Positions 1 to 12,939 of a stretch of DNA of 64,000 bases are shown piece after piece. Location of the stretch: the NCBI GenBank assembly GCA_037043455.1, contig JAWPHD010001337.1:268417-332416 (forward strand), read 5' to 3'. Under the pieces are notes generated by a model that saw nothing but the letters and a program-made list of their open reading frames with translations, had not been told where the DNA came from and did no database searches. The DNA comes from Cyrtodaria siliqua (lineage: Eukaryota > Mollusca > Bivalvia > Adapedonta > Hiatellidae). Numbering within the stretch: position 1 is the first letter of the stretch; each line of letters starts with the position of its first letter. The position numbers were made by a program, and so were the translations under genes.

Positions 1-1600
1 CAACTACGCGCGTGTAAATTGGGTAGACAATGGTATAACTGCCAAATCTATCATTTATAGCACGGTTGCAATATACCGGCAGTTATAGCACGGTTTAGGC
101 TCAGACCTTCAGGTTTATGAAATAATATCATAAGCAAGACAAAGGTAAACCATTAGAGCTATGTTACAATTAATAGATATGTAAAATGAAACTTTCAATA
201 TATGTGAAATCTGATATTATGCACAATGAACGCAATTCTTTGTCACGCGACTTGTGAATAATTACGACTCATGCCGCTGGAACAACAACTGAATGTTTGG
301 CTAGATTCATTTGATCACGGAAATACGAAGTTGTCAGGTGTTATCCTGGCTCTCTCGCTTGCGACTCTTTGCTATGGATTATAGAGGTAAATGCAGCATT
401 TGGTATTTATTGCAATATATAATATTTTAAATATTCGATGTTAGTAATTCATATTGTACAACTGTTACTGTTTGATGTTCGTGTTTTTCGTTGTTTGAGA
501 CACTACTTAAATAGAAACTCAATACATTATACATCTGAGGGACGAGTTTTAGTTTAAGTGGTAAAAATAAAATATCGTACGTTTAAAATCGGATTAGAAT
601 ACAGATATAAAAATTAAAAGTTGCTTTTAAAAACAAATGAATTCAAAATACGGAATTTAAGAGTATATCTTACATTGGAATTAATGTGTTAAACAAATCT
701 GAACACAAATCTGAATACATTATTATAGGCCCTGGGCCGGATCCCGAAATTTGATCAAGCGGTACCACCCAAAGTGGCAAATTATTATTAAGATTTTTGA
801 TACTGGTGATATCCCTAGATGCTATTTAACCCGGATAGACTTCTAGTTTTAGCAGCTTATGTCATGAAAAGAGCCAATATTTAGAGCCACTCCGTATTTT
901 CAAAATATCCAATTTTGATACAACCATTTTGAGTATAGTGATGCATTACAAATTTTATTTTGAAATTTAATATATTTGTGATAATAAAACGTGTTTCACT
1001 ATCATTGTTGAACATATTTATTTTAATAATTAATGTATAAGGTCAAACGTAAAGGGAAAAAGACATCTTTTTTAAATTATAGTATTTCATTCATGCCCGT
1101 TATTGTACAAAAAACGTCATCCTGACAATATATGTATAGTAATACACTAACAATGTACAATGCTTCATTTATTACATGTTTTATTTTTGTACCATGTCAA
1201 CATTATTTAAAATTGACTGGCTTTCAAAATAATCAAACAAAAAACAATACTTCATTAATTACCATACACATATTTAACTTGCTACACAATTACTAATAAG
1301 AGTCTGCAATACAATCAAACGTATTCACTACTAACACAATTGTTTCATACATTCTATCATAGCTGGTGACTTGTTTATAATTAGTATACATAGTTGTCAA
1401 TAGTTCCACACGATTAGTATGATGTTAGCCTTAAATTAAACATCGGATGGTTGATGCTAGTCATAATATTGACTATGGCTTATTCGGGAGTTTCCACAAA
1501 AGATTAGTATAATTCACAAGTTGTAAGTATTATTTAAATACCATGATACCATATTGAGTTAAAACTGGATATAAAACACAAACAGGTTACTGTCGCTTCA
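1..1600. other. AT-rich non-coding stretch
   Basis: I see no convincing coding frame, RNA gene or terminal repeat here. The sequence is AT-rich with short homopolymer runs. Confidence 0.6.
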
Positions 1601-1602
1601 CT

Positions 1603-1960
1603 TTAGTCGTCATGATCTTCCATTTCAATAAATATCCATAGGTCATCAGACTCATCATTACTTGCTTGATTATCGTATGCAATGTGTTTGCACATGTCTA
1701 TACACATCATACCATTTGCTAAGCAATCACAACTCGGTAGCTTACATTGTCGTGTACACTTGCAAGAACGTGAATCTAAAACGGAATCAGGAGCTGCAGG
1801 ACTATCCATCCGATCTATTTTGAATTCTCTATCTTCAGTTTGTTTCCACCCATAACCAACTTGTGAGAGATTCAATATCCTCTTTGTCTTATCCAGACAG
1901 TAGCTGGACGATTGTCTCGTTCACAATATTGTGTTAAAGGGACATACGAGAATCATGAAG
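1603..1960 (-). pseudogene. CXC-like cysteine-rich fragment, copy A
   Basis: A 90-residue minus-strand frame contains a compact cysteine cluster (SCKCTRQCKLPSCDCLANG, then MMCIDMC), preceded by a SPAAPDSVLD segment and followed by an acidic tail. The spacing recalls Tesmin/TSO1-type CXC motifs, which bind zinc, and similar C-terminal tails occur on uncharacterised invertebrate proteins (inference from memory). There is no upstream gene body, so I read it as a terminal exon or fragment of an unknown or transposon-associated gene. A diverged second copy lies about 1 kb downstream, and the homology extends into flanking non-coding DNA, which implies a segmental duplication. Confidence 0.45.
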
Positions 1961-2029
1961 TTATTATCAGGCATTAAAAGCATCGCGATTTATTAATCTA
2001 GTATCGTTTTGGCTTTTAAACTGCTTACA

Positions 2030-2700
2030 TATAATCAAATAAAAAAATGACTTTTTAATTTGTATTCATCATTCCTAATAGGTTTAAATATATTATTGAT
2101 GTAATACAATTAACAGTTAGTACTGTGCAAAATCAACTTGTTCTGCACTATTTTAATAATTCATAATTATATGGTTTAAGCAAACCGAGGTTACCATGTA
2201 TCCCTTTAAACAATTCTTACAGAGTTGTATCTGTGATGAATCGATGTCTCCTCCCATTGGTACCGAAATGCATTTACATCAGTTGTTTGACATACCTTTG
2301 AACCATACATTCGACAAGTGAACTCATCGTTGAATACCTTCTTTGTGGCTTTCTAGGCTATTGTTTTAGTTTTGTATTTATATACAGACGAGCATCTTTG
2401 TGTTTTACTTATATTGCCTATTAATGCTGCCGTGTTGGTTAGAGAATAGTTCATGGCGGGGATTTCTTTATTTACTCTGTCCCGTTTTATTGGGATGACA
2501 GTAGGGTAAGTGTGAGGTTTGGTGCACCCTAGAACCTTATTTAAACCCCCAGCGGCATTTTTTGCCGCTGACCGTTCCAAGGCGGTAGCCCTATTGTCAA
2601 CCCTTTTGTGTTTTGTGTTGTCTTATTTGGCATTTTATTCATTTTTAAAGTTGTTTTTTGTTTCTGTGTGTGTTTGTGGTTGACTGTCCATTTTAATCAA
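2030..2700 (+). repeat. Dispersed hairpin-bearing repeat, copy 1
   Basis: This copy matches 5,960-6,640 over most of its length (shared blocks include the GAATCGATGTCTCCTCC and CTGTCCCGTTTTATTGGGATG stretches). It contains a perfect hairpin at 2,550-2,570, CAGCGGCA/TGCCGCTG with a five-T loop. The core ending in GGTAGCCCTATTGTCAACC recurs many times in the window on both strands. It is a non-coding interspersed repeat of unknown class. Confidence 0.7.
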
Positions 2701-2990
2701 TATACATATGTCATTAGACTCATATTTGCTTGCTTGATGAACGCATGTAATGTGTTTGCACATCATGCCATTTGCTAAGCAATCACAACTCGGTAGCTTA
2801 CATTTTCGTGTACACTTGCAAGAACGTAAATCTAAAACGGCATCAGGAGCTGCAGGACTATACATCCGATCTATTTCGAATTCACCATCTTCAGTTTGTT
2901 TTTACCCATAGCCTACTTGTGAGAGATTCAATATCCTGTGTGGCGTCCATGCATCTTATCCAGACAGTAGCTTGACAATGGGCTCGTTCA
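2635..2990 (-). pseudogene. CXC-like cysteine-rich fragment, copy B
   Basis: This is a second copy of the cysteine-rich frame at 1,603-1,960, with SCKCTRKCKLPSCDCLANG preserved. The IDMC block is deleted, which removes part of the cysteine pattern. Upstream in the same direction a Trp codon of copy A reads as a stop, so this copy looks non-functional. Homology with copy A continues to about 3,070, through a TTAAAGGGACA and TTATTATCAGGCATTAAAAG stretch. Confidence 0.45.
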
Positions 2991-3074
2991 CAATGTTTTG
3001 TTAAAGGGACAAACAGCAATCTTGAAGTTATTATCAGGCATTAAAAGCACCTCGATTTATTAAGCTAGTAATAT

Positions 3075-5330
3075 GAAAAAGGCACAGCCTAAATGGGGAT
3101 TTATCCAGTTTAAGTAATTAACTTAAGAATGTTGGCTTGTGAAGTTTTGACATTTTCAAGTTTAAGAATTGTATTTTTTAAATCATAATTATATTTGACA
3201 ACAGAATTGTTTCATGTTTTACATTCTCATAGATATGGATATGATGTAGGATTTAAGATGGTAATCAAAATTTAAGCATTTGTTTTTCTTTATATTGTTT
3301 GCGTCATTTGTGATCATTTATGTTGTCAACAAAATATATATGTGTATCAAGAAAAGGTAGGTCATCACACTTTTTTTCCGACTAGGCGTCTTTGAAGAGA
3401 CATTCTAACTCCAAAACTGAACATTTTCAACATTTTTTTCATAACATTACATGTAGATTTATTGAAAAACAAAGATTAATCTTTGATTACCTATATATGC
3501 ACATCTTTGAAAACATAAACAATTGTAATTCTCATTCGTCTTTTTACTTTAAAAGCAAACATATATGGACCGTATACCACCTTTTTATTTACAAAAAAAA
3601 TCAATATATAAAAAACGTACGTTATAATGCTCAACTTTTGTTAAAACTTGTATATGACAAGGTCCTATGACATTTCTTTCAAAACAAGTAAATATATATA
3701 GATCTAGGTTCTAATTTTTTTATTATTACAATTTCTATAAATTACACATATTTTGGAGTTACATGTAGTTTGACATTTTGCTGTAAAAATACTGTACACA
3801 CAATTTTGCTGACATGGAGATCGAATATAAAATTAGCTTTCCTTAAAATATCAAACTGTATAATTGAGGATACTGCACTCATCTACCTTTTTATGTAAAA
3901 AAAAAAAGAACAAGAGATCACATGCACGTGTTCTGGGATGAAAATTGAAATAAAAGTTCCTGATTTCGGAATCAATCGAGATATTGCGAAGGTGCATGTA
4001 CGTAGGTAATCGGATGCAAATGTCAGATTATTAACGATGTCGCAACATACAAAGTGAACTAAGTAATGCATATTAACAGTGTTAACATTGATAACAGACA
4101 AAAGGAAAAGCCCAAGGTGTTATGGTTTTATTTATTTTTTTATTTTATACTGTTTTGTGTACAAAACAACAATTCTAATACACCCATGCCTACGTCTAGT
4201 GTGTAATTATCTCCAATAAGTATGTGCGTATGACCTGGGAAAGATCGGTTGACGTCGTACAATGATGTAGATAGAATTTCTAAGAACACGCTGGGATTTT
4301 GTTAAGTACGTTAGTACTTTGAATCTAAAATATGCCAACTAAAATAATTTCGGCATCATAGTTTACTAGCACCACAAACATCACCACAAATGCTTTTGCA
4401 AAATACGTTTTTGAAATATTTAATGTTAACCCTTTAATGTTCCGATTAATCGATTGTTTTAAACCCATCATCGGTTTGTTAGGCATCCGATTATGAAGAT
4501 CGATTATGAAGGCCTATACTCGATCATCGGTTAAATGTAAACGTGCACTTTTATTAACATTCAAATAGAAATAAACATAATTATCCAGGAGACAACTATT
4601 GTAAAAATGAGTATGATACACAAATAAAAACATTTATATCAGTTATAATAAAATACAGACTTTCATGGCATCAAAATTCAGATTAACATACACATGCTAT
4701 ACTTCCTATACGGGTAAGTATTATCGAGGTAATTTAAAAAGATCCATATTTCATTTCATGCAAAAATATATTTAAAGCATAATTCTGCATCTTGATCGCA
4801 GGAAGTAGGTAACTAGTAGATTTAAACAATATATATAGAAGATAAGCACACATATAGAATGTATGCATGCTAAACTGCTCATGACTCAAACCCGTGGTCC
4901 AAAGCACAAAATTATAATGTGACATAAAAAAATAGTAGTTGTAATTTATTCGATAAATCTGAATTAAAACACTGTGCGTTTGTTTTCATTACAAAATGTT
5001 ACGTTTAACTGAAACAAATAATAATATATTATTAAACTTATTTGCCAGGTGTGCATGTGAAAAGCCTTATCATAAAAGTGTTTCTGTTGTAATATGTATT
5101 TCTTAACTAATTTTCTAATTATAAACTGCGTTTTAAATTCTTATTTAGTTAAAAAAAAAGTAATACGTGTATTGTCAAAATTATTCATGGAAATGCTGGA
5201 AACTGAAGCCATTAGGGTTTTTTGTTCTCGGTTTATAGTGACTAATCTAAATCAAAGACCAAGATTCACTTTAGAAGATTCCTTCAATTAATTTTCGTTT
5301 CTTTTTCATTTTATTCCTTAAAAAATATAT
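3075..5330. other. Non-coding stretch
   Basis: No supported gene. Short frames here lack conserved motifs. The sequence is AT-rich with poly-T and poly-A runs. Confidence 0.55.
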
Positions 5331-5361
5331 ATAATTACAAAATAATATAATATTTGCAGAT

Positions 5362-5418
5362 TCGAACTCGGATATCCTGCGTGACAGGCGGCCTTGCTTA
5401 CCACTCCGCCACTGTCAC
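5362..5418 (-). other. tRNA-like sequence (SINE head or tRNA relic)
   Basis: Read on the minus strand, GGCGGAGTGG resembles a tRNA A box and GAGTTCGAATC a B box, about 40 bases apart. The acceptor ends do not pair, so it is not a functional tRNA. It is probably the head of a tRNA-derived SINE or a tRNA relic. Confidence 0.4.
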
Positions 5419-5603
5419 AATTTGATGACGTCATCATTAACTAGTAAATAATTTAATGTGTGTTAGTCTGTTTCCGCGACTCATGATACTTAGCAAGACC
5501 TGACATGGATTTATATGTACATATAAATCCATGGACCTGAGTAGTGGAGTAAATAAAGTTTTTTAAAACCCAAATCAATTAAAATTGTTCTGTTTAATCG
5601 TAT

Positions 5604-5984
5604 TTATCGATTATTAGTAACTGGCGAGACTACTGGCCAGTATTGATTCATCCTCTCTAATTGCGGAAAATACCGAAGAGTTCCGATGTAGTCGGCCAAT
5701 TCCGTCATTCTTCGCTTATGGCGAGATGTCGCGAATGGCGACCAGACAAGGGACATCGCCGAAGAGGTCCGAAGTGAATTTACCATGCCTATCAGCGGAA
5801 GTAGAGACTGGTTTCCCGTTCCGTAAGCTCGACTCTCATATACTTGGCCGAAATCGGAAACCAAAGGGATAATTTTTTTCAAACTAATAGTATGTGGACA
5901 AAAGTTGATACCGTTAAGGGGATTTTCATCCCTGGCGCTTCGCGCCAGTGATAAATTCCCTATAAACTGCTTACATATAATCAA
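5604..5984 (-). other. Open frame of unknown nature next to a hairpin
   Basis: A 126-codon minus-strand frame is open in a locally GC-richer block, bounded on the right by a perfect hairpin at 5,931-5,947 (CTGGCGC, loop TTC, GCGCCAG). I recognise no domain. The start lies inside the neighbouring dispersed repeat, which makes a host gene unlikely. It may be a fragment of an unidentified repeat. The frame could be open by chance. Confidence 0.2.
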
Positions 5985-6640
5985 ATAAAAAACTGATTTT
6001 TTTATTTTTCTTCATCATTCTACCATATGTTTAATATATTATTGATATTTGCTTTTACTCCGAACAGTTAGTATTGTGCAAAATCAATTTGTTCTTCACA
6101 ATTCTAATAATTCATAATTATGTGGATTAAGCAAATCAAGGTTACCATGTGACCTTTAAATAATTTGTACAGAGTTGTATCTGTCATGAATCGATGTCTC
6201 CTCCAATTGCACGAAATAGTTGGTACCGCAATGCATTTACATCAGTTGCCTGACATACCTTTGAACCATACATTCGACGAGTGAACACTTCATTGAGTAC
6301 CTTCTCTGTGGCTTTCTAGGCTATTGTTTATTTTTGTATACTATTTATATATAGACGAGCATCTTTTTGGCGGGAATTTCTTTATTTACACTGTCCCGTT
6401 TTATTGGGATGACAGTAGGTTAAGTGTGGGTTTTTTTGCACCCTAGAACCTGGTTGAAACACCCAGCGGCATCTTTGCCACTGACCGTTCCAAGGCGGTA
6501 GCCCTATTGTCAACCATTTTTGTGTTTTGTGATGTCTTATTTGCCCTTTTGTTTTTTGTTTCTGTGTGTGTTTGTGGTTGACTGTCGTCCTTGAATGCTA
6601 CTTTTTCTTTTCGATTTTTATATCTACTTCTTCTAATGTT
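5960..6640 (+). repeat. Dispersed hairpin-bearing repeat, copy 2
   Basis: This is a near-full-length second copy of the 2,030-2,700 repeat in the same orientation. It includes the ACTGTCCCGTTTTATTGGG block and the GGTAGCCCTATTGTCAACC core. The hairpin is degraded (CAGCGGCA/TGCCACTG). Confidence 0.7.
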
Positions 6641-7120
6641 TTTTTCAAAAGTTTCTGTTGTCAGTGTCCAATCTTTGACTAACTTCTGAAATAATTATTG
6701 CTATACTGGTTCCATCTTGATAAGAGTCAATCCCTCTTCCAGCAAATGCATTATCACCTAAATACATGCACTCCAGGCAATGCTTTACAAACACAGGTCC
6801 TAATTGCACTTTTTCAATTGTCAATGAAGCAAACGCTGATAAACCCTACATGTCCTGTTTTTATTTTATATCTTCTTCTATTCTGCTGACCACATTGATG
6901 AATAATGGAACTGGACTGTTAATATCTCGTTCAAAGGCGAGACATAGAATAATTACATAAGTATCTTGACTGTTGATTACAACGGAATTTTTATGCTTGA
7001 AGACGTCAACTTCTTCTCAAGTTGATTTCATTTTCTCAACACCATTGGTTTTATCCTTTTTCAAATTTAAGCATTCTTCTATTCGAGTTACACACAATTC
7101 ATTGTGATACGGTTCACTTT

Positions 7121-7515
7121 AATGTTGCTGTTCCATTCACTGATCGTATTATAAATGTTATGGGACTGGATTTGCTTTGAAAACTACTTAGAAATTTCTT
7201 TCATTGCATTATGTTATGGCCTCACGCAAGTTCAGCTGCTTTGAATCATAATATCCACGTGCCCAAAGAGAGTTCGATCTGCTTTTAGATTAATATAATT
7301 TCTTTTACTCTGAACCGTTAATGTTACTGTTCCATCCACTGACCGTATTATATACGGTATGGGACTGGTCTTGCTTTGAAAATTACTTAGGAATTTCTTT
7401 CATTGAATTATGTTATGGCCTTACGCATGTTCAGCTGCTTTGAGTCATAATAACCACGTGCCCAAAGAGATTTTTAGAATGATATGTTTTTTTTACTCTG
7501 AACCGTTGTTTTCGT
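7121..7515 (+). repeat. Two-copy tandem repeat, about 199 bp
   Basis: The block starting AATGTTGCTGTTCCATTC at 7,121 recurs at 7,320 (AATGTTACTGTTCCATCC). Both copies contain TATGGGACTGG, TTTCTTTCATTG and CCACGTGCCCAAAGAGA. The units are clearly homologous but diverged. No coding content is seen in 6,640-8,060 apart from this. Confidence 0.75.
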
Positions 7516-8069
7516 TTTCATAATGCTTGAAAACAGTTTTCAAGTTAATTTCGATAACCGCTCACGAAATCGCGCACTTGGTAGTTCTTTGCACGAAACT
7601 CAATAGACAAGATATTGACTGAAAGATTGGACCAGACACTGAACTCTTTCTGAAAAGGATGATAATGTGATATTGCTCATCGAAGCAAGATTAAAAACGG
7701 TTTGACTAGATTGGGCAAAATTTCAAAGATGTTCTAACTGTGGTGATCAGTTGAGGTTTATTGCATTGACATTGAGATATCAGCGCAAAAGACATCGGTA
7801 CTATTTCGTAATTATTGTTGGAACTGAGACATTTGCAATATTGAAGTTATTTATTCATTTCGTCGTTCTGTTTGACAAGTTCATATAAAGATCAATAAAT
7901 AGACATGTTGTCAGCAATAAAATAAGCTTTCCGTAATTAGCAGGGAGAATATAGTCACCAAACTCTGCTTGAAGTTTTCGCCAAATAAGATTTTTGTTGA
8001 CTGTTTTATTTCGGCTACACAACGAGAAGTCATAGTTAGTTTAAACGTATTTATTTTACGTCTACTGTA

Positions 8070-8241
8070 ACGAAAGCTCTATGAACTTATTTGAATAAAT
8101 CTCGATGTCTTCTTGGGTAGATTCAGTACTGAGCCGTGTCTTGCTCAAGGACACAACGCATATAGTAATGACGGGGATCGAACCCACGACTTTTCGATCA
8201 TTCATCCAACGCTCTACCACTAGACCACAGCGCTCCACATG
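8070..8241 (-). mobile_element. tRNA-derived SINE
   Basis: On the minus strand GCTGTGGTCTAGTGGTAGAGCG is an A-box-like D arm, and GTGGGTTCGATCCCCGTC is a B-box/T arm about 35 bases further on. It is followed by the TCCTTGAGCAAGACAC central box shared by several invertebrate SINEs. The tRNA-like head is joined directly to the unrelated body, so this is a retroposed SINE and not a tRNA gene. Confidence 0.65.
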
Positions 8242-8299
8242 AATTCTTAAATGTCCGACGATTTCGGAATTGCGCAGGACTATTCCGAAATTGCGCAAG

Positions 8300-10004
8300 G
8301 GGTTAATCGATATAAAATATGCACAAAGTATCTACGCAATTTGAGAATGTTTTGAGCAAAGTACGAATTTGTGTTGGCATTTGAAAAGGAATATAGTGTT
8401 TTTAAACCTATTTATTTCTAATTTCATATACTTATTTGTTTCACCCGTCTGTTATAAATTGATACAATATAAAAAAAAACATAATTTGGTTTGGTAAATG
8501 ATTAAAATGAACTACTTAATTATTGAGAAAACAATTTGAAGCGCTCAAACAATAAAGCGCGGATTTCTATTATTGAAATAAGGATACGTTATGGCTAAGA
8601 AAATATAAACAAGTGAAGCGCCAACAGTGGTGCAAACGCCGGATTGCGAATTCACCAGTTTAACTGAAAAATCTAAGTAAAAAGTGGCGGTGGTGGTGGT
8701 GGGGAGAGGGGTAATTCAAGTAAAGTACATGACAACGTTATGGCTCTTGTCATATAACAGTGTGTAATGACAACGACTATGTGTGCCAAGTGTCAAATCT
8801 TTCTGACAATTCTTTTTTGAGATATGAGGAAAAACAAAAATCTTAACCAAAGACTTTAACCAAAACGTCAAAACGTGTAGACGGACATACAGGAGGACGG
8901 GCTGACAGACAGACATACAGTCGGACGGACGGAAATCGCCTAGACTAACTATCAGCGTGAAATTGCTACGCAATATTCCTAAGAATAAAAAAATAAACGC
9001 AACTCAGGCAATAATATTTCCAATAACGGGTCAAATTGGGTATTCCATATATAACATCTATTACAGATTTTTCTTTGATTTATTTATACAAACATTGGAC
9101 CATGGTTTGGTGCCATAGTCCTTCGTATATACTTGTATATTGTATATACAAAATAAGTCAAATATTTAACATCTGCCAAATAACAAACACGCCAATAAAT
9201 GCATCAGTACTGCTAATAATTGCATTTGCATTTAATCATATTTGTTCAAGTAATATACTGATCAATAAGATATATAATATATTTAATGTCAAATTGTATA
9301 TTGTCTAGAACATCTGTCCATCTAATCTGCCAAATGTACTAAAAACAATCATTTACATAGACCGTTTGAGAATAAATTACCAATTTATGGTATTGCTAGT
9401 AATGACGATGGATATTAATAAACATTTGATTGAAAATGAGGAGATAAACAAACGTTGTATCTCGCGTATACTTGCACTTTAAACTTACTTGGTTGCTTTT
9501 ATTTTAAGTTTGAGCCACACGTTCTTCCTGCATTAATAAAGGCATTTGCCTTCAGTATTATAATTAACATCTAAAACCAAAACATTCCTACTTTGTCCAA
9601 ATTTCTACTATGCGAACGGACAATTCCGGAATTGAACCGCGCATTTTGAAAAATTCCGATAATGCCGCGCATTTTAAAACTTCTTACTTTGCGCAGAGCA
9701 ATTCCGGAATTGTTCATATTCTCATTTTGCGCATAGCATATATATCGACTTCTATATAGCATGCTTTTTTACCCCGGAAAAAATCCAGTTTTCAGAGATT
9801 TTCCACAGAATCAAATTTTTTAGCTTAGTTAAATACATTCATATGAAACTTTTTCAGCCATTAAAGTTATCGTTGGTAATTTTGACACACAATTGTGTGC
9901 GAAATAAAGATCCAGGACCTACAAGATAACTGATGTAAAGTGTAATTAAATCGATATATTAAATATCAAAACAAATATATTTTTCATAAATATAGCAAAA
10001 TGAT
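8300..10004. other. Non-coding stretch with GCGCA/ATTCCGGAATTG motifs
   Basis: No gene is supported. The region 9,590-9,730 repeats short motifs such as ATTCCGGAATTG and GCGCATTTT, which also occur near 8,255-8,300. A GTGG run lies near 8,688. Confidence 0.5.
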
Positions 10005-10485
10005 ATATAGGGTCCTATAGAAACCACAGCGTCCGAACGCAATGGCATCGTAGGTTCGCACTGTACTGCAAACAAGGAAATACAACAGTCTACTTTGTTT
10101 TTATAAAATTATTCCAGTTTTTACATGTTTTCGACCAAAATGTTATATTAAAAAGAAAGCAATCGCTTCAGACCTTTTGTTTACTATAAGATAAAGTATT
10201 TAGAATAATTTAATATCATGAACATTCTTTAAAATGCATCATATGATTTTTTAAAAATAATCTCCAGTTTTCAGCGATATTTGTTTAATTTTTATATGTT
10301 GCCGCTCTCAGATGTCAATCAGGGTGTATGTATTTTGTTAGGTTCCAAGTCGGTAACCCTGTCTTCACCACCCTTTCTGTTGTTTTTTGTCTCTTTCGTT
10401 GTATTATCAAGTCCTTGTTTGCAGTACAGTGCGGACCTACGATGCTATTGCGTTCGGACGCTGTGGTTTCTATAGGACCCTATAT
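10005..10485. mobile_element. MITE-like element with 73-bp terminal inverted repeats
   Basis: The arms 10,005-10,077 and 10,413-10,485 are inverted copies of each other with about two mismatches. They start ATATAGGGTCCTATAG and contain CCACAGCGTCCGAACGC. The 335-bp centre is unrelated and non-coding. This is the structure of a non-autonomous DNA transposon. No target duplication is obvious. Confidence 0.75.
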
Positions 10486-10989
10486 CTCATTATAAATTTC
10501 AAAAATCTCACTAGAATTTGCCACCAGAGATGGTACCGACCAACCTCCTGCCCTATGGACTATTAGTACTTTACCGCTCGAAATCCGACAACAGAAAGAT
10601 TGTTTTGGGCCATTTTTCTATGAAACTGACAGATCACCAGAATTTTGGCCTCTGTACAGGCATATCAGGATTCCTATATTCCAAAAATGAACCACTTGAC
10701 AAGTTTTAAACTAGTTCCCGTGTTGTCTCGTCATTTTCGTCGGTAGACGATCTTCATCTTCCTGTCTCGGCAACACAAATTGCAATTATTAATAGTTGCC
10801 TCGCCTCTATCGTAAATGTGAACATCACGATAACTACTGCTTAACTCTTTGCAGTTGATTTTGCTAGTATACGCGAACATAATGCAAAATGAGTTTGATC
10901 CTCTGCTCTATTTTTTTTTCTTTTTCAGCTAGCACCTAATTGATAATTGATAATCTGCCAATAGAACTTGTATCTATGCATCTAAAATT

Positions 10990-11830
10990 AGGTATATAGT
11001 AATCTAGTCTGGAGGCCAATCCATAACTTTTGAGTCGAGTTCGACATTTTGCGAGGAGGATAGAGACAGGCATCAATCGAAAGATTAATATCTTGCCTTT
11101 GTCGTGGTATCCGTGTTCAGCTCTGATTTTATACGTGACAGGAGTAAATTGAGGTCAAAGGTCATGACTTTTTTCAGATTATTTAATTGAAAAATTGAAT
11201 GTACATTTTTGAAAGCCATTATTATTTTGTTTTTGCACGAAGCATATTTTGGTCAAAAGCTAACATAATTAAAAGGCTTAGGTGAGCTAATATACGGTGA
11301 TAAGTCTTCGTCCGTCGTCCGTCCGACCGCCCATCCGCCTTCGGTCCGCCAAAACGCCGTATGTGACATGGGTAAATTGAGGTCAAAGGTCATAACCCTT
11401 TTTCGGAATATTTAACGTAAAAATTGAATGTACGTTTTTGAAAGCCATTATTATTTGAATGTAACATTTAAAAAAAAAATGTTTATTTATAAAATCACAT
11501 TTCGCGTATTATCACACATGAGCCAAAGGCTTAGAGAAATGCTCAGAGATGAACTAATATATTGTGATCACTCTTCGTTGGACGTCCGTCTGTCCGTCCT
11601 CTGATCTGCCATCTCTCCGAAATTTGTCTTGTATTTTTATTAATTATTATTTTACTTTAAACGGCGTTTTGCCGATTTTGACCAACATTCACATGGGTGG
11701 TCCTGATAGCTTAGATTTTAAGTTTGTTAAAATAAGGTCAGTGCGACATCCAAGATGGTTGCCATAACTAAAAATAGTTTATATCTTAATACATCTTTTT
11801 CTCAAGAACTGCTGAACAGATGTCGACAGT
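10990..11830 (+). repeat. Composite dispersed repeat with GAGGTCAAAGGTCAT and GTCCGTC motifs
   Basis: It contains two copies of a TAAATTGAGGTCAAAGGTCAT block (about 11,145 and 11,372), CGTCCGTCCG-type runs, and a segment at 11,640-11,830. That segment is clearly homologous to 59,570-59,720 (shared AAATAAGGTCA and ACATCCAAGATGG). The part 10,990-11,200 is homologous in inverse orientation to 17,530-17,730 (shared CGACATTTTGCGAGGAG type sequence). It is non-coding. Confidence 0.6.
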
Positions 11831-12482
11831 TTTTGCTCAGAAATGATTCATAGGTACAGTGTTTGCGGTAGTAGCGGATCAGTTTATGTTTTTATTTCAT
11901 TTATTCAGCTCGTATGCATTTGTTCTTTATGACACTTTCCACATTTGAAGATTGATCATATAAGCGTGCAACTATACACTAGCGCAAAGATTCGGCACAT
12001 ATTTCCTTGAGTAATTATTACCCACTTAGTGTAGCACCTATCAAGGAAAGTGATACGCTACTGCCTGAAGGATGTGAGGTTTTTAAATGAAAGAAAATAA
12101 AGATAAAATGAAATAAAAAAATGAAATGATGTTTTTTTAATACACTTTGGTGTAAGATGCTCAGGCCTGATCATCAAAATTCCATGATTTGGAGTTTTAA
12201 TCTTTTAGGGACATTGATTCCGTAAACAAGCAAAATGGCAGAATTTCTCAACAGTTAACTAACACAAGTATAAGGCATAGTTCATAATAATTTTGGTTAC
12301 AATATTGCTGAGAGAGCAGAATCTAGTAAGAAACTGTCTTAAAGTTTTCTGTAGTTTTAAATTTACGCTTTTAACCATAGTGATCCTTTACAACCCAATG
12401 CACTGTACTGTACCATCAATCTTGTTCAAACAAAGTCCCATGTATAGATATTTCACATGTTTCCTTAGTCTTATATATTACA

Positions 12483-12939
12483 CGTCTCACAACACAGTTA
12501 ATTTTACATAGCTCTGCATATGTAGCAGGACCCCTCTGGACCACTGTAGAATTTAATGAATTTTCTTAAAAATGTTTTCTTTGTGAAACTTGATGTCTGT
12601 TGCGCGAAATATCCAGCAAAAAACACGGGGTTGACCAATTTGCTTTTTTTTATATCAATAGTTTGAAGAGACCCTCTTGAATTTGTCCATTTCAATGACA
12701 TTTTCAAATGTATCACTACCCAGTATTAGATTCTCAGATCTGGGCTCAGAAACATTCAGGCATATCCTAACCTGTATGAAATCATGAACTTGTTCCATTC
12801 GTGTCAGCTGCAACAAAAAAAGAGAAAATATTTGCACATTTTAAGAAATAAACAAGAACCGAATGACACAGATCTTTTCTTTAAGCTATAGAAAGTTCCT
12901 ACCGTGACTGGCAAGGGCAATAACTGTTAAGTGAGACCT
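12483..12939. repeat. 457-bp direct repeat, first copy
   Basis: It is nearly identical to 15,067-15,523. On the minus strand it holds a short exon-like island around 12,771-12,809 (TTTGTTGCAG acceptor, LTRMEQVHDFIQ, then GTTAGG donor), preserved in both copies. I do not recognise the peptide. Confidence 0.8.

Noticed and set aside
5362..5418. tRNA gene
   Set aside because: Box-like motifs are present, but the acceptor ends do not pair. Listed only as tRNA-like.
8155..8236. Functional tRNA gene on the minus strand
   Set aside because: A and B boxes are present, but the acceptor stem does not close and the sequence continues into a SINE body.
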